Positions 44,302 through 52,846 of a stretch of DNA of 64,000 nucleotides are shown here, in pieces. Source of the stretch: CAYOSF01 sp964406605 (lineage in GTDB: Bacteria; Chloroflexota; Dehalococcoidia; DSTF01; RBG-16-68-14). The stretch's first letter is position 1; each line of letters starts with the position of its first letter. Both the position numbers and the translations under genes were made by a program. The stretch is from positions 148,795 to 212,794 of the forward strand of contig CAYOSF010000010.1 in assembly GCA_964406605.1 (NCBI GenBank), read 5' to 3'. The notes under the pieces are model-generated. The model did no database searches. It saw only the letters and a list, made by a program, of their open reading frames with translations, and was not told the origin of the DNA.

Positions 44302-46155
44302 ATGAAGGCGAAGATGACGTGGCACTTTCGAGGCGGCGCGCTGGCGATCGTTGCCCTGATCGCGCTGTTCGGCTTCGGTAGCAGCGCAAGCACGCAGGGC
44401 GCTGCCGGGCTCAGCGGAAGCGGCAGCCAGGTTTGGTATCAGGACAGTCCGGGCATTCGCGGCACCGCCGAGCCGATGGATGCCTTCGGATCAGCGTTGG
44501 CAGGGGGAGACTTCAACGGTGACGGCGAGGAGGACCTGGCTGTGGGCGTTCCTTTCGAGGATGTCGGCTCAGTCCAGAGCGCCGGCGCCGTAGCGGTTCT
44601 CTACGGGGCTGGCGGCGGCCTGACTGACTCCGGGAATCAGTTGTGGGACCAGGACAGTGAAGGGATCCTCAGTTACGTGCACTCGGGAGACGGCTTCGGG
44701 TCAGCGTTGGCGGCCGGCGATTTCAACGGCGATGGAGACGACGATCTGGCCATCGGCGTTCCGTACGAAGACGTCAGCGGCTTCTCGAACGCGGGAGCCG
44801 TCAACGTGCTCTACGGCTCGGGCAACGGCCTGACGAATCTCGGCAACCAGTTCTGGCACCAGAACAGCGATGGGATTCTGGGGGACGCCGAGGAGAGCGA
44901 TCACTTCGGGTTGGCGCTTGCGAGCGGTGATTTCGATCACGATGGACACGACGACCTCGCCGTGGGCGTTCCCGCTGAGGACATCGGCGGTGCCGACGAT
45001 GCCGGCGCGGTCCACATCCTGTACGGGTCGGGGAACGGCCTGACGGACGCCGGCAACCAGATCTGGGACCAAGGCAGCCCGGGGATCGAGGGGGCCATCG
45101 AGGAGAACGACTTCTTCGCCTTTGCACTCGCGAGCGGGGACTTCGACGGTGACAATTACGACGACCTCGCCGCCGGCGTGCCGGGAGAGGACGTGGGCGA
45201 CGCCGGGAACGCCGGCGCGGTCAACGTCATCTACGGATCGGGCGACGGTCTGGCAGCCGCCGGCGATCAGATCTGGGATCAGGACAGTCCCGGGGTCCAG
45301 GGCGGCGCTGAGGCAGGCGACCTGTTCGGCAACGCGCTTGCGGCAGGCAATTTCGACGGGGACGCGTTCTCCGACCTAGCCATCGGCGTGCCCGAAGAGG
45401 AGATTAACGGCACCCTGGGCGCGGGAGCGGTCAGTGTCCTCTACGGGTCCGGGGGCGGGTTGACGGCCGACCGCGACCAGATGTGGCACCAGAACAGTCC
45501 AGGCGTTCCCGGGGGCATTGAGGCCAACGATTCGTTTGGCACTGCACTAGCGACGGGGAACTTCGACGGCGATGCATTTGATGAGCTGGCCGTGGGCGTG
45601 CCCGACGAGGGGATGAGCGGGCTGGCCGCCGCGGGCGCGGTCAACGTGCTCTACGGCACCGGCGGCGGGCTGACGGGCACGGGTGCCCAGTTGTGGCACC
45701 AGGATAGCGGCGGCGTGCCGGGGGGTGCCGAAGCGAACGATGCGTTTGGCACCTCCGTGGCGGCCGGGGATTTCGATGACGACGGGTCTGATGACCTGGC
45801 CGTCGGTGTGCCCGGCGAGGCGGTCGGCGGCGATGAGAGCGCCGGCGCGGTCAATGTCCTGTACGGATCGCCGCCGACCGCCGCGCCGACGCACACTCCC
45901 ACGCCGACCGATACGCCCGGCCCTGGAGCTCCCACGCCGACACCTAGACCTGAAGGCGAACCCGGTGATGTCAACTGCGACGGTACCGTGAACAGCATCG
46001 ACGCGGCCCTCGTGCTCCAGTTTGGAGCGGGGCTGGTCGGCTCGCTGCCGTGCCAGGACGGCGCCGATGTCAGCAAGGACGGCGCGGTCAACGCGATCGA
46101 TGCCGCCCTGATCCTGCAGTTCTCGGCCGGCCTGATAGGCACGCTGCCACCGTAG
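44302..46155 (+). CDS. Secreted FG-GAP (integrin alpha-like) protein with dockerin-like C-terminus
   Basis: This is a 617-residue exported protein with seven FG-GAP repeats of about 67 residues. Each has FGxALAxGDFNGDGxDDLAVGVP (calcium loop) and GAVNVLYGSGxGL, predicting an integrin-type seven-bladed beta-propeller. A short Thr/Pro linker follows, then the dockerin-like doublet (GDVNCDGTVNSIDAAL and ADVSKDGAVNAIDAAL) ending IGTLPP. The ATG follows AAAGGAAGG; a GTG three bases earlier is also possible. A surface adhesion or scaffold role is likely. Confidence 0.9.
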   Translation: MKAKMTWHFRGGALAIVALIALFGFGSSASTQGAAGLSGSGSQVWYQDSPGIRGTAEPMDAFGSALAGGDFNGDGEEDLAVGVPFEDVGSVQSAGAVAVLYGAGGGLTDSGNQLWDQDSEGILSYVHSGDGFGSALAAGDFNGDGDDDLAIGVPYEDVSGFSNAGAVNVLYGSGNGLTNLGNQFWHQNSDGILGDAEESDHFGLALASGDFDHDGHDDLAVGVPAEDIGGADDAGAVHILYGSGNGLTDAGNQIWDQGSPGIEGAIEENDFFAFALASGDFDGDNYDDLAAGVPGEDVGDAGNAGAVNVIYGSGDGLAAAGDQIWDQDSPGVQGGAEAGDLFGNALAAGNFDGDAFSDLAIGVPEEEINGTLGAGAVSVLYGSGGGLTADRDQMWHQNSPGVPGGIEANDSFGTALATGNFDGDAFDELAVGVPDEGMSGLAAAGAVNVLYGTGGGLTGTGAQLWHQDSGGVPGGAEANDAFGTSVAAGDFDDDGSDDLAVGVPGEAVGGDESAGAVNVLYGSPPTAAPTHTPTPTDTPGPGAPTPTPRPEGEPGDVNCDGTVNSIDAALVLQFGAGLVGSLPCQDGADVSKDGAVNAIDAALILQFSAGLIGTLPP

Positions 46156-46181
46156 GGACTGATCGTCGGCCGCCGGCCGCG

Positions 46182-46598
46182 CTACTCCACGCGTACCTCC
46201 ATGATCAGGCGTCCCCAGCCGCCGCACCCGACGCCCACGTCGAAGCAGTTGGTCCGGTTGAAGCGCAGGCCATTCGGGTCGGCGCCGGCGTAGTGAAGCT
46301 CGGCCACGGCGTACACCAGGGGTCCCAGCGGACCCAGCGCGCCCAGGCAGATGCGGTCGGGGTTCCTGGCCGTCAGTAGGTTGCCGGCGCCGTCGAAAAT
46401 GAACCGGTCACCCACCTTGTGCTGGCTGTTGCAGCCGTGCGCCTCCACCACCTCGGCGATGATCGTCCTCTCCATGAGCGCCGGGCCCGTCGTCAGTATG
46501 TCGACGTTGCGAGGATTCGCACGGAACAGGGCCATCTGCTCGTCCGTGTAGCCCAGGTGCTGCTGGAAGAACTGCCAGGTGTCCTCGCTGATCTCCAT
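46182..46598 (-). CDS. TIGR04076 family protein
   Basis: This is a 138-residue protein matching the TIGR04076 pattern: CNSQHKVGDRFIFDGAGNLL, CLGALGPLGPLVYAV and a late NCFDVGVGCGGWGRLIMEV. Members are small cysteine-containing proteins of unknown function in anaerobes. The ATG has GGAAAGGAGAG upstream. It is convergent with the FG-GAP gene. Confidence 0.75.
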   Translation of the reverse strand: MEISEDTWQFFQQHLGYTDEQMALFRANPRNVDILTTGPALMERTIIAEVVEAHGCNSQHKVGDRFIFDGAGNLLTARNPDRICLGALGPLGPLVYAVAELHYAGADPNGLRFNRTNCFDVGVGCGGWGRLIMEVRVE

Positions 46599-46941
46599 CC
46601 GTCTCTCCTTTCCTTGCGTGGCTCCTACAACCGCTCCTTCTTCACAATCTCCGGGTATCTAGATCCACCGGTGACGAACCCGGCAAGAGCCCGCCTGAGC
46701 GTTTCCCTGGGTCTTCCCATTCCGACCCTCTGCTCTCCTAATGGTCGTCGCCCCCGATGAGCAACGGGGGGCTTGTCATGCCGAGCACCGCGAGGCATCC
46801 GGCGCGTCAGAACGACCTAGACCCTTCCTCCCTCTTGCCGGGCGGGAAAGACTCCCGCAGCCTGGCAGGCGCAGCCGTTCAGCCTGCGGGCGCGCTGCCG
46901 CCCCCCTGCCAGCGAGTCCCACGATTGGAGGAACCCGATCT
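46599..46941. other. Intergenic, no gene seen
   Basis: No supported coding frame or RNA is visible in this 343-bp region. Confidence 0.35.
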
Positions 46942-47889
46942 CTACTGCTCCTGCAGGAACCCAAGCACCTCTTCCCTGAACTCCGGCGTCGTGCGAACGC
47001 CCAGGTGATCGGTGCCCGGCCCTGGTATCGTGACCAGCCTGGCGCCGGGTATGGCGGCCTCGAGGTCCTCGACACCTTCCGTTGCGCTGTCCTCCTCTCC
47101 GACGATGATGATCACGGGGACGGTCACGCCGGCAAGTTCCGAGACCTCGAAGTGGTCCTCCAAGGGGAGGAACTTGATCGCGCAGGCGGCTATCGCCTCC
47201 CGGTCGGCCCCGGGCGTCTGGTCGACGAGGTCGCGAACGACCTTCATCGTTGGGTCTTGGATCGTCGAGGGGTCATCCGCCATGAGGGCGTCGTAGAGGC
47301 TGTTTGCGAGCGCCGGGTCGTTGGGCTCGAGGTTGCTGCCCGTGCCTGCGAGTATCACGGAGTTCAGCCTCTCCTGGTGATGAATGAGCATCCAGGTGGA
47401 GATGGCGGCCCCCATGGAGTAGCCGAAGACGTCGGCCTTCTCGATGCCCAGATAGTCCATCATGTTGACGACGTCCTGCCCCATCATGTCGAAGCTGTAG
47501 GCCTCCGGGTCGTGCGGCTTGTCGCTCTCCCCATGGCCCCGGTTGTCCAGGGCGACGACGCGGCGCACGGGCTCAAGGGCCTCCACCAGGCCGGTATCCA
47601 CCCAGTCGCTCTGTATGGTTCCCATGAAGCCGTGCACCAGCACGATGGGAGCGCCCTGGCCGAACGTCTCGTAGTGGATCTTCACGCCGTCGGAATCGAA
47701 CGTCCCCGAGGAGGGTACCGGCGTGGTGGTGGGTACCGGGGTCTCCTCCTCGTCCGGCTTCTCATCGCCGCCGCAGCCGACCAGCGGTATCGCCAGCAGG
47801 CCTGCGCCGGCAAGCACGGCATGGCGCAAGACCTCGCGCCGGTTCACCCTCACGTCGCGAGTCCAGAACGGCGTCTTACTCGATGGCAC
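46942..47889 (-). CDS. Tat-exported alpha/beta hydrolase lipoprotein
   Basis: This is a 315-residue protein. The GTG start at 47887-47889 has an AAGGAGGAG site. A twin-arginine signal (NRREVLRHAV) ends in lipobox PLVGC. The hydrolase fold shows VLVHGFMG, LDNRGHGESDKP, nucleophile GYSMGA, and an acid in VGEEDS. It probably hydrolyses an ester or lactone outside the membrane. Confidence 0.85.
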   Translation of the reverse strand: MPSSKTPFWTRDVRVNRREVLRHAVLAGAGLLAIPLVGCGGDEKPDEEETPVPTTTPVPSSGTFDSDGVKIHYETFGQGAPIVLVHGFMGTIQSDWVDTGLVEALEPVRRVVALDNRGHGESDKPHDPEAYSFDMMGQDVVNMMDYLGIEKADVFGYSMGAAISTWMLIHHQERLNSVILAGTGSNLEPNDPALANSLYDALMADDPSTIQDPTMKVVRDLVDQTPGADREAIAACAIKFLPLEDHFEVSELAGVTVPVIIIVGEEDSATEGVEDLEAAIPGARLVTIPGPGTDHLGVRTTPEFREEVLGFLQEQ

Positions 47890-47994
47890 GTGGCTCCTCC
47901 TTGGATTCCAGAATCGGGGCACAGCATACACCGGCGGCGCCCCCGCGTCGAGAGGCGCCGCGCAGCGCGTTTGCCCGGGAGCCCTCGGCCTCCC

Positions 47995-48022
47995 GTAGCG
48001 GCGACCTTATGGTCGCCACCTG
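47995..48022 (+). repeat. REP-like palindrome (GTAG + GGCGACC/GGTCGCC)
   Basis: GTAGCGGCGACCTTATGGTC is followed by GCCACC. It is a GTAG-led hairpin of the class repeated at 49301 and throughout 62.2-64 kb. Confidence 0.75.
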
Positions 48023-48101
48023 CCCACCGCAATAGCCGGCGCCACGTCCTGGTGCGCGCGGCGGCTAGGCGGCTCGTGCCTAGTGGGGGCCTACAACCTC
48101 G

Positions 48102-48128
48102 TAGGGGCCGACCTTGAGGTCGGCCCGG
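48102..48128 (+). repeat. REP-like palindrome (GTAG + GGCCGACC/GGTCGGCC)
   Basis: This GTAG-led hairpin has stem GGCCGACC and loop TTGA. It shows the same architecture as the other palindromes with a different stem. Confidence 0.75.
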
Positions 48129-48204
48129 AGGGAGCTGGAGCTTTGGCGGTACGACCGGGTCGCACGACTGGGTGAGAACGCTCGTACACAGGTGCCTGTC
48201 GCGG

Positions 48205-48213
48205 TGGTACAAT
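48205..48213 (+). promoter_or_regulatory. Possible extended -10 (TGgTACAAT)
   Basis: This element lies 32 bp before the ATG at 48246, with TACACA 17 bp upstream as a weak -35. Confidence 0.4.
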
Positions 48214-48245
48214 TCGACCGCAACGGCAAACAGGAGGTGGCGACC

Positions 48246-49253
48246 ATGGGACGACGAACAGTGCTATTGGCGGCGGTGGCTCTCGCGGCTGTTGTGGCCC
48301 TGGCGGTCCCGGGCACCGGTCAGCCCGCACTGGCCGACGATGCAATGGGCGACGTGGACTGTGACACGGCGGTGAACACCATAGACGTCATGCTCATCCT
48401 CCAGCGACATGCGGGCCTCATTGACTCGCTGCCGTGTCTCCAGAACGCGGACGTGGACCTGGATGCGTCCGTCACGGCCGTGGACGCCGTCCTGGTCCTG
48501 CAGTTCGCTGCGGGGCTGATCGGCACCCTGCCGCCGCCTTCGATCGCTCTCAGAGATATCCCCGAGAGTTGTGGCTGGCGGCAGCTCTCCGACGCCACCC
48601 TCATCGCGAACGATACCCTCACCCGCAGCTCCAGCAGTCTCTACTTGGACCGTGACGAGCGGGACGCCTTGAGCGAGGAGCTTGAGGGAGTCCTGGCGCG
48701 CATCAGGGATGCCTATCCTGCTGTGGCCCATATCCGGGTCTGGGAGTCCTACATCGCCGGAATGGTAGTAGTCACTCCCGAGCCGGCTCTGAGAGATGCC
48801 ATCCAGGCCCTCATCCCTGATGACAGGGGTCTCGTCACCTTCGTCACGGGGTTCAGCGCCTTCGACGACCTCAACGCGCGGCTGGGGCTCCGCAGCATCC
48901 ACCGCCTCAAACTAAGGAGCATCAACACCCTCCTGCTCTCTCTCTGCTTCGACGATCATCTCAACGTGCCTGCTGCCGCTGCCGCGTACCGTGACCTGGA
49001 CGGGGTATGGTCCGCGACCCCCAATGCTGCCTTTGGAGACGGCCCGGATATAGAGGCGATGCGTTCTGGGGAGACCTGGTATGCCGTCTTCCGCGACGCC
49101 TGGGGCGACTGCCCGTCCGGCTGCACGGGGGAAGAACTGTTCTTTTTCACCGCGCTGGGCGATGAGGTCACGAAGCTTGACGAGAACGAGGCGCGAGCCG
49201 ATCCGGTCTTCCTGGAACTCCTGGACCGTCTGGGGCCGGGTCTCGGTTGGTGA
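48246..49253 (+). CDS. Secreted protein with N-terminal dockerin-like doublet
   Basis: This is a 335-residue exported protein. A signal peptide (LLAAVALAAVVALAVPG) is followed at once by the dockerin-like pair (GDVDCDTAVNTIDVML and ADVDLDASVTAVDAVL, ending IGTLPP). A unique domain of about 230 residues comes next, which I do not recognise (RDIPESCGWRQLSDATLI; GETWYAVFRDAWGDCPSGCTG). Having the dockerin first and a globular domain after it is the reverse of the other family members here. The ATG follows AGGAGGTGG. Confidence 0.75.
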   Translation: MGRRTVLLAAVALAAVVALAVPGTGQPALADDAMGDVDCDTAVNTIDVMLILQRHAGLIDSLPCLQNADVDLDASVTAVDAVLVLQFAAGLIGTLPPPSIALRDIPESCGWRQLSDATLIANDTLTRSSSSLYLDRDERDALSEELEGVLARIRDAYPAVAHIRVWESYIAGMVVVTPEPALRDAIQALIPDDRGLVTFVTGFSAFDDLNARLGLRSIHRLKLRSINTLLLSLCFDDHLNVPAAAAAYRDLDGVWSATPNAAFGDGPDIEAMRSGETWYAVFRDAWGDCPSGCTGEELFFFTALGDEVTKLDENEARADPVFLELLDRLGPGLGW

Positions 49254-49300
49254 GAAAGGCCCGAGAAGCGCCTCGTCCGCCCGGGAGCGCTCGGCCTCCC

Positions 49301-49328
49301 GTAGCGGCGACCTTCAGGTCGCCACCTG
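49301..49328 (+). repeat. REP-like palindrome (GTAG + GGCGACC/GGTCGCC)
   Basis: This is the same class as 47995: a GTAG-led hairpin with loop TTCA. Confidence 0.75.
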
Positions 49329-49382
49329 CCCTCGGGCAACAGCAGGCGCCACGTGCCGGTACGCGTGGCGTCTTGATTTGCG

Positions 49383-49413
49383 CGCAGGGGCGGGTTTCAA
49401 ACCCGCCCCTGCG
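49383..49413. terminator. Perfect 15-bp palindrome between convergent genes
   Basis: The stem CGCAGGGGCGGGTTT pairs with its exact complement across a single central C. It sits between the 3' ends of the dockerin protein and the carboxylesterase, so it could act as a bidirectional terminator. It is also related to the GGGGCGGGTNT class of REP-like palindromes. Confidence 0.5.
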
Positions 49414-49432
49414 GATCCCGCGCCGCTCTCCT

Positions 49433-50974
49433 CTACTGGCGCAACGGCACGCCCTCCCAGGCGAGGCGTTCCTCCCGCGCGGGGTCGTTCTCGACGTAGC
49501 TCGGCACGTTGAAGATCATGGTGGCGCGTTTGTCGGCGTCGTACGCGGGCCAGTCGGGCAGGCCTTCGTGGTTGGGGTCGCCGGTGCGGGCGAACGCGGT
49601 CCAAGCTCCGCTCATCATGGCGGCGAGCTCGTACCGGTCAGCGCCGTCGCCGGTCATCGGCGCGATGTCCGGATGATCGAAGACGAACGGGATCTCCATG
49701 GCGTGGGACGCCTTGAGTAGGTTACCCAGGAAGTTGCCCTCCCAAGTGAAGAGGTACATGAAGACGGGTGCCGGGCCGCCCGCGGCCTTGCGGTCCGCCA
49801 GCATGATCGATCCCAGCCGTATCCGCTCGCTCGATACGCCGATCAGCAGCTCCCACGGCGTGTCGTTCGGGCGCGTGCGGCGATAGACGCCCAGGATGTC
49901 GTCCAGCCGCTCGCCGAGCATCGGCTTCAGACGCTCGATCAGCTCGTGCTCTTCCAGCCGTCGCCGCCGGGGGTCGGCGCCCAGAAAGAGCGCCGCCTCG
50001 TCCCTGTTCGAACCGATGAGGAGGGGCACGTTCGCCGCCGTCGGCGCAGCGTCCGGGTGGAACGGGTGTCGCGGCAGGTACGTGCCGTCCACCACCGGCC
50101 CGAGACGCATGGTGGACTGCGTGCCCGGACCGCTCCCTCCCGCCATCTCCGTAAGGCCGGCGGTGAGCTGCTCGTGCGGCATCTCCTGGAGCTTCTCCAG
50201 CTCGTTCGACTTGATGCCGAGGTGGGCCAGCAGCCGCTCCGCGAAATCCGTGGCGTGCTTGGCCCTGATGCCGCCGATGCCCGGCCCGCTCTGGATCACG
50301 GCGCGGTGGAACAGGCCCTCCGCGCACGGCAGCCCCAGCAGGGCGCTCACCTTCATGCCGCCGCCCGACTCGCCGAAGATCGTGACGCTGCCCGGGTCGC
50401 CGCCGAACCGCTCGATGTTGTCGCGCACCCACTCGAGCGCCAGCACGGTATCGAGCACGCCCGCGACGCCGGACCCGGCGAAGTCCTCCCCGCCGATGTC
50501 GGCCAGGTGCAGGTAGCCGTACACGTTCAGCCGGTGGTTGATGGTCACAACCACGACGTCACCGCGCTTCGCCAGCGCCGCGCCGTTGTACCACGTCTCC
50601 GACCCGGCCCCGGCGGCGTAGCCCCGGCCGTGCAGCCAGACCATGACCGGGCGCTTGCCGTCTTCGGCGCTCGGCGTCCAGACGTTCAGGACCAGGCAGT
50701 CCTCGCTCAGCGGGAGGTTGGGAAGCTCGCCGATAACCCGCACGTCCGTGAGCGCCTGGTCCGCGACCGCCCCCTGCTGCGGGCAGATGGGCCCGAACTC
50801 GGTGGCCTCGCGCACGCCCGTCCACGGCTCCGGTGGCAGGGGCGGCAGGAAGCGTCGCTTCCCTGCCGTCGAAGCGCCGTACGGGATACCTCGGAAGACG
50901 AGCACCCCGTCGTCCGTCGTCCCCTTCAGCTTTCCGAGAGTGGTCTCTACAATCGGCTCTGCTGTCGTAGTCAC
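49433..50974 (-). CDS. Type B carboxylesterase
   Basis: This is a 513-residue cytosolic esterase of the carboxylesterase/cholinesterase family. The N-terminus GVLVFRGIPYGAS, the SEDCLVLNVWTP motif and the nucleophile elbow FGESGGG (Ser203) are all canonical, and RDEAALFLG follows near the acid region. No signal peptide is seen. The start has GGAGG upstream. Confidence 0.92.
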   Translation of the reverse strand: MTTTAEPIVETTLGKLKGTTDDGVLVFRGIPYGASTAGKRRFLPPLPPEPWTGVREATEFGPICPQQGAVADQALTDVRVIGELPNLPLSEDCLVLNVWTPSAEDGKRPVMVWLHGRGYAAGAGSETWYNGAALAKRGDVVVVTINHRLNVYGYLHLADIGGEDFAGSGVAGVLDTVLALEWVRDNIERFGGDPGSVTIFGESGGGMKVSALLGLPCAEGLFHRAVIQSGPGIGGIRAKHATDFAERLLAHLGIKSNELEKLQEMPHEQLTAGLTEMAGGSGPGTQSTMRLGPVVDGTYLPRHPFHPDAAPTAANVPLLIGSNRDEAALFLGADPRRRRLEEHELIERLKPMLGERLDDILGVYRRTRPNDTPWELLIGVSSERIRLGSIMLADRKAAGGPAPVFMYLFTWEGNFLGNLLKASHAMEIPFVFDHPDIAPMTGDGADRYELAAMMSGAWTAFARTGDPNHEGLPDWPAYDADKRATMIFNVPSYVENDPAREERLAWEGVPLRQ

Positions 50975-51247
50975 GCTACCCCTCCTCCTACCGGCGCATC
51001 GATGCTGTCCCGGGTCTGCGGAGCGGAACAGAACGCCCGCGTGAGAGCATAGGAAGAGTTCGGGACCTTGTCAAACCGGTCGGGGCCGGGCATGCGTGTA
51101 GGGCACGAAGCACCTCGTTCGTCTGCCGCTCCCCGGCGATCACTCGTCGCGGATGATGTGTTCGTAGTAGTTGCGCTGCCAGACACGCGCACCGGGCGTT
51201 CCGCGCAGTTCGTTGATGCGTTTCGTGGACTGGTATTTGAAATACGC

Positions 51248-51306
51248 CAGAATCCGTCCCAGCGTCGGCCGTTTCCCGGCCCGTAGGGGCGCGGTTTCCG
51301 CGCCCG
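51248..51306. repeat. Direct repeat within the RAYT remnant, copy A
   Basis: This copy of about 59 bp matches 51435-51493, 187 bp away, with few differences. It includes a GTAGGGGCGCGGTTTCCGCG palindrome. Confidence 0.8.
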
Positions 51307-51434
51307 TTGGGCGGGGCGACCCGCCGGGTCGCCCCTACGAAACGCTTCCCCCATACGCCAGCGTGCCGGGTTGTCGAGGATGTACCGGCGGATGCGGTCG
51401 AGGGAAGCCTCGTCGCGGATGATGTGTTCGTAAC

Positions 51435-51493
51435 CAGAATCCGTCCCAGCGTCGGTCGTTTCTCGGCCCGTAGGGGCGCGGTTTCCGCGCCCG
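51435..51493. repeat. Direct repeat within the RAYT remnant, copy B
   Basis: This is the second copy of the repeat described at 51248. A partial extra hairpin (GTTTCCGCGCCC) follows immediately. Confidence 0.8.
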
Positions 51494-51838
51494 TGGTGGT
51501 TTCCGCGCCCGTTGGGCAGGGCGACGCCGCCCCTACGATGACCGGCCTTTCACCGGTAATGACGATGATCCCATGGACATGATTCGGCATCACCACGAAG
51601 GCATCCGTCCCCACGCCGCCGTAATGACGCGGCAGATCGTCCCATGCCTCGCGTGCAATCTCGCCATACCGGTTCAACCGCTTTTTGTCACCCGCCAGGC
51701 CCTCGAACGGACACTCGTGGCGGTGTGTGCAGACGGTGATGAAATACGGGCCAGCCTGCGCGTAGTCATAGCCCTTCAGGCGCAGGGACCGGCGGTGGTG
51801 CCGTTCAGGTTCGTGGTTCATGCGCGGCGTCTTCCCGG

Positions 51839-51932
51839 CCTGTAGGGGCGCGGTTTCCGCGCCCGTTGGTCCCCCCGCCCCTACGGATCCCGCAACGTCT
51901 CCGTAGGGACGACCCGCCCGGTCGCCCCTACC
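51839..51932. repeat. Cluster of REP-like palindromes
   Basis: It contains GTAGGGGCGCGGTTTCCGCG with its complement, then GTAGGGACGACCCGCCCGGT with GTCGCCCCTAC in opposite orientation. These lie directly behind the RAYT start, as expected for REP elements around their transposase. Confidence 0.75.
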
Positions 51933-51981
51933 GGGGTGTGCGTGATACCGATGATGCTCGCCAGTCCGCCGCAGGAGGATG

Positions 51982-52001
51982 CCCCAGCCTTCAGGCTGGG
52001 G
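51982..52001. repeat. CCCCAGCC palindrome overlapping a gene end
   Basis: CCCCAGCCTTCAGGCTGGGG is a perfect stem of eight pairs with a four-base loop. The stop codon of the CooC-like gene (TGA, 51991-51993) lies inside it. The same element recurs at 62.5-64 kb. Confidence 0.85.
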
Positions 52002-52806
52002 TGGTGCCCGCAGCCGCCTCTCCGTCCAGCACTGTCTCCACCAGCTTCTTGACGGCGACGATGCTGGGCGAGTCGTCCGGGAGGCCGAGGATGGGCGTTC
52101 CCTCCAGGTCGAAGCGGGTGACGTTGGCGTCCTCCGGGATGCAGGCGAGCAACTGCAGGCCCATCTCGTTCGCCCTGCGCTCTATTGGGTCCTGCTCTAT
52201 CGAGGCCCGGTTGAAGACCAGCCCCAGCCGGCGGCATTCGATCACTTCGTCCACTTCCACCATCTGCTTGATCGTGGCCGCGGTCTGCAGTCCCCTCGCG
52301 CTGGCGTCCGTCGCGATGAGCAGCGTGTCCAGCCCCTGGACGACCTTCCGGTTGATATGCTCCAGGCCCGCCTCGCCGTCGATGAGGATCAGGTCGAAGC
52401 TCTCCGACAGCGCCTCTATCGCCTGCCGCAGCAGCTCGTTGACCGGGCAGAAGCACCCGACCGCCTCCGTCCGTCCCATCACCAGAAGGCTGTAGCCGTC
52501 CATCTCGTGCAGGGCGTCCAGGACCATGTAGTCCAGCATCTCCGCCGTCTCGATGGTCTCCTCCCGGTTCGCCCGTCTCGCCGTCCGGATCACGTCCTCG
52601 CGTATCTCGCCGATGGTCCTGCCCGCGTTCACCCCCAGGGCGCTCTCCAGGCCCATCGCCGGGTCGGCGTCGACCAGCAGGATCTTCAGGTTCCGATCGC
52701 TCTCGCGGAGGACCTTGGCCATCATCGCCGTGAGGACGGTCTTGCCGGTGCCGCCCTTGCCGCACACCGCGACTGACATCGTGGTGGGTGTAGAAGGATC
52801 CGGCAT
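51991..52806 (-). CDS. CooC-type P-loop ATPase
   Basis: This is a 271-residue MinD/ParA-class ATPase of the CooC subgroup, whose members insert nickel into CO dehydrogenase or acetyl-CoA synthase. A deviant Walker A (GKGGTGKT, residues 16-23) and VDADPAMGLESALG are present, along with CFCPVNELLR carrying a C-x-C like the CooC nickel/zinc-binding dimer motif, and LIDGEAGLEHINR. The start is uncertain (52806 or 52842); either is within about 40 bp of the preceding stop. Its last residues and stop come from a CCCCAGCC palindrome. It is the last gene of the reductase operon. Confidence 0.8.
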   Translation of the reverse strand: MPDPSTPTTMSVAVCGKGGTGKTVLTAMMAKVLRESDRNLKILLVDADPAMGLESALGVNAGRTIGEIREDVIRTARRANREETIETAEMLDYMVLDALHEMDGYSLLVMGRTEAVGCFCPVNELLRQAIEALSESFDLILIDGEAGLEHINRKVVQGLDTLLIATDASARGLQTAATIKQMVEVDEVIECRRLGLVFNRASIEQDPIERRANEMGLQLLACIPEDANVTRFDLEGTPILGLPDDSPSIVAVKKLVETVLDGEAAAGTTPA

Positions 52807-52846
52807 GCCCTCGCGATCCTGGGGAAGCGGTGGTCCTTTCATCACC

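Larger units (their letters stand above)
51142..51821 (-). pseudogene. RAYT/IS200-like Y1 transposase, rearranged
   Basis: The 5' part is a REP-associated tyrosine transposase: GYDYAQAGPYFITVCT, then MPNHVHGIIVI with the HUH metal site. The 3' part is scrambled. One copy of the end jumps from PTLGRIL straight to the YEHIIRDE block (out of frame) and runs to YILDNPARW. A second copy further on reads PTLGRILAYFKYQSTKRINE, continues to NYYEHIIRDE and then stops. Two GTAG-led palindromes sit inside the coding region. The catalytic Tyr is therefore separated from the HUH motif and the gene is inactive. Confidence 0.8.
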
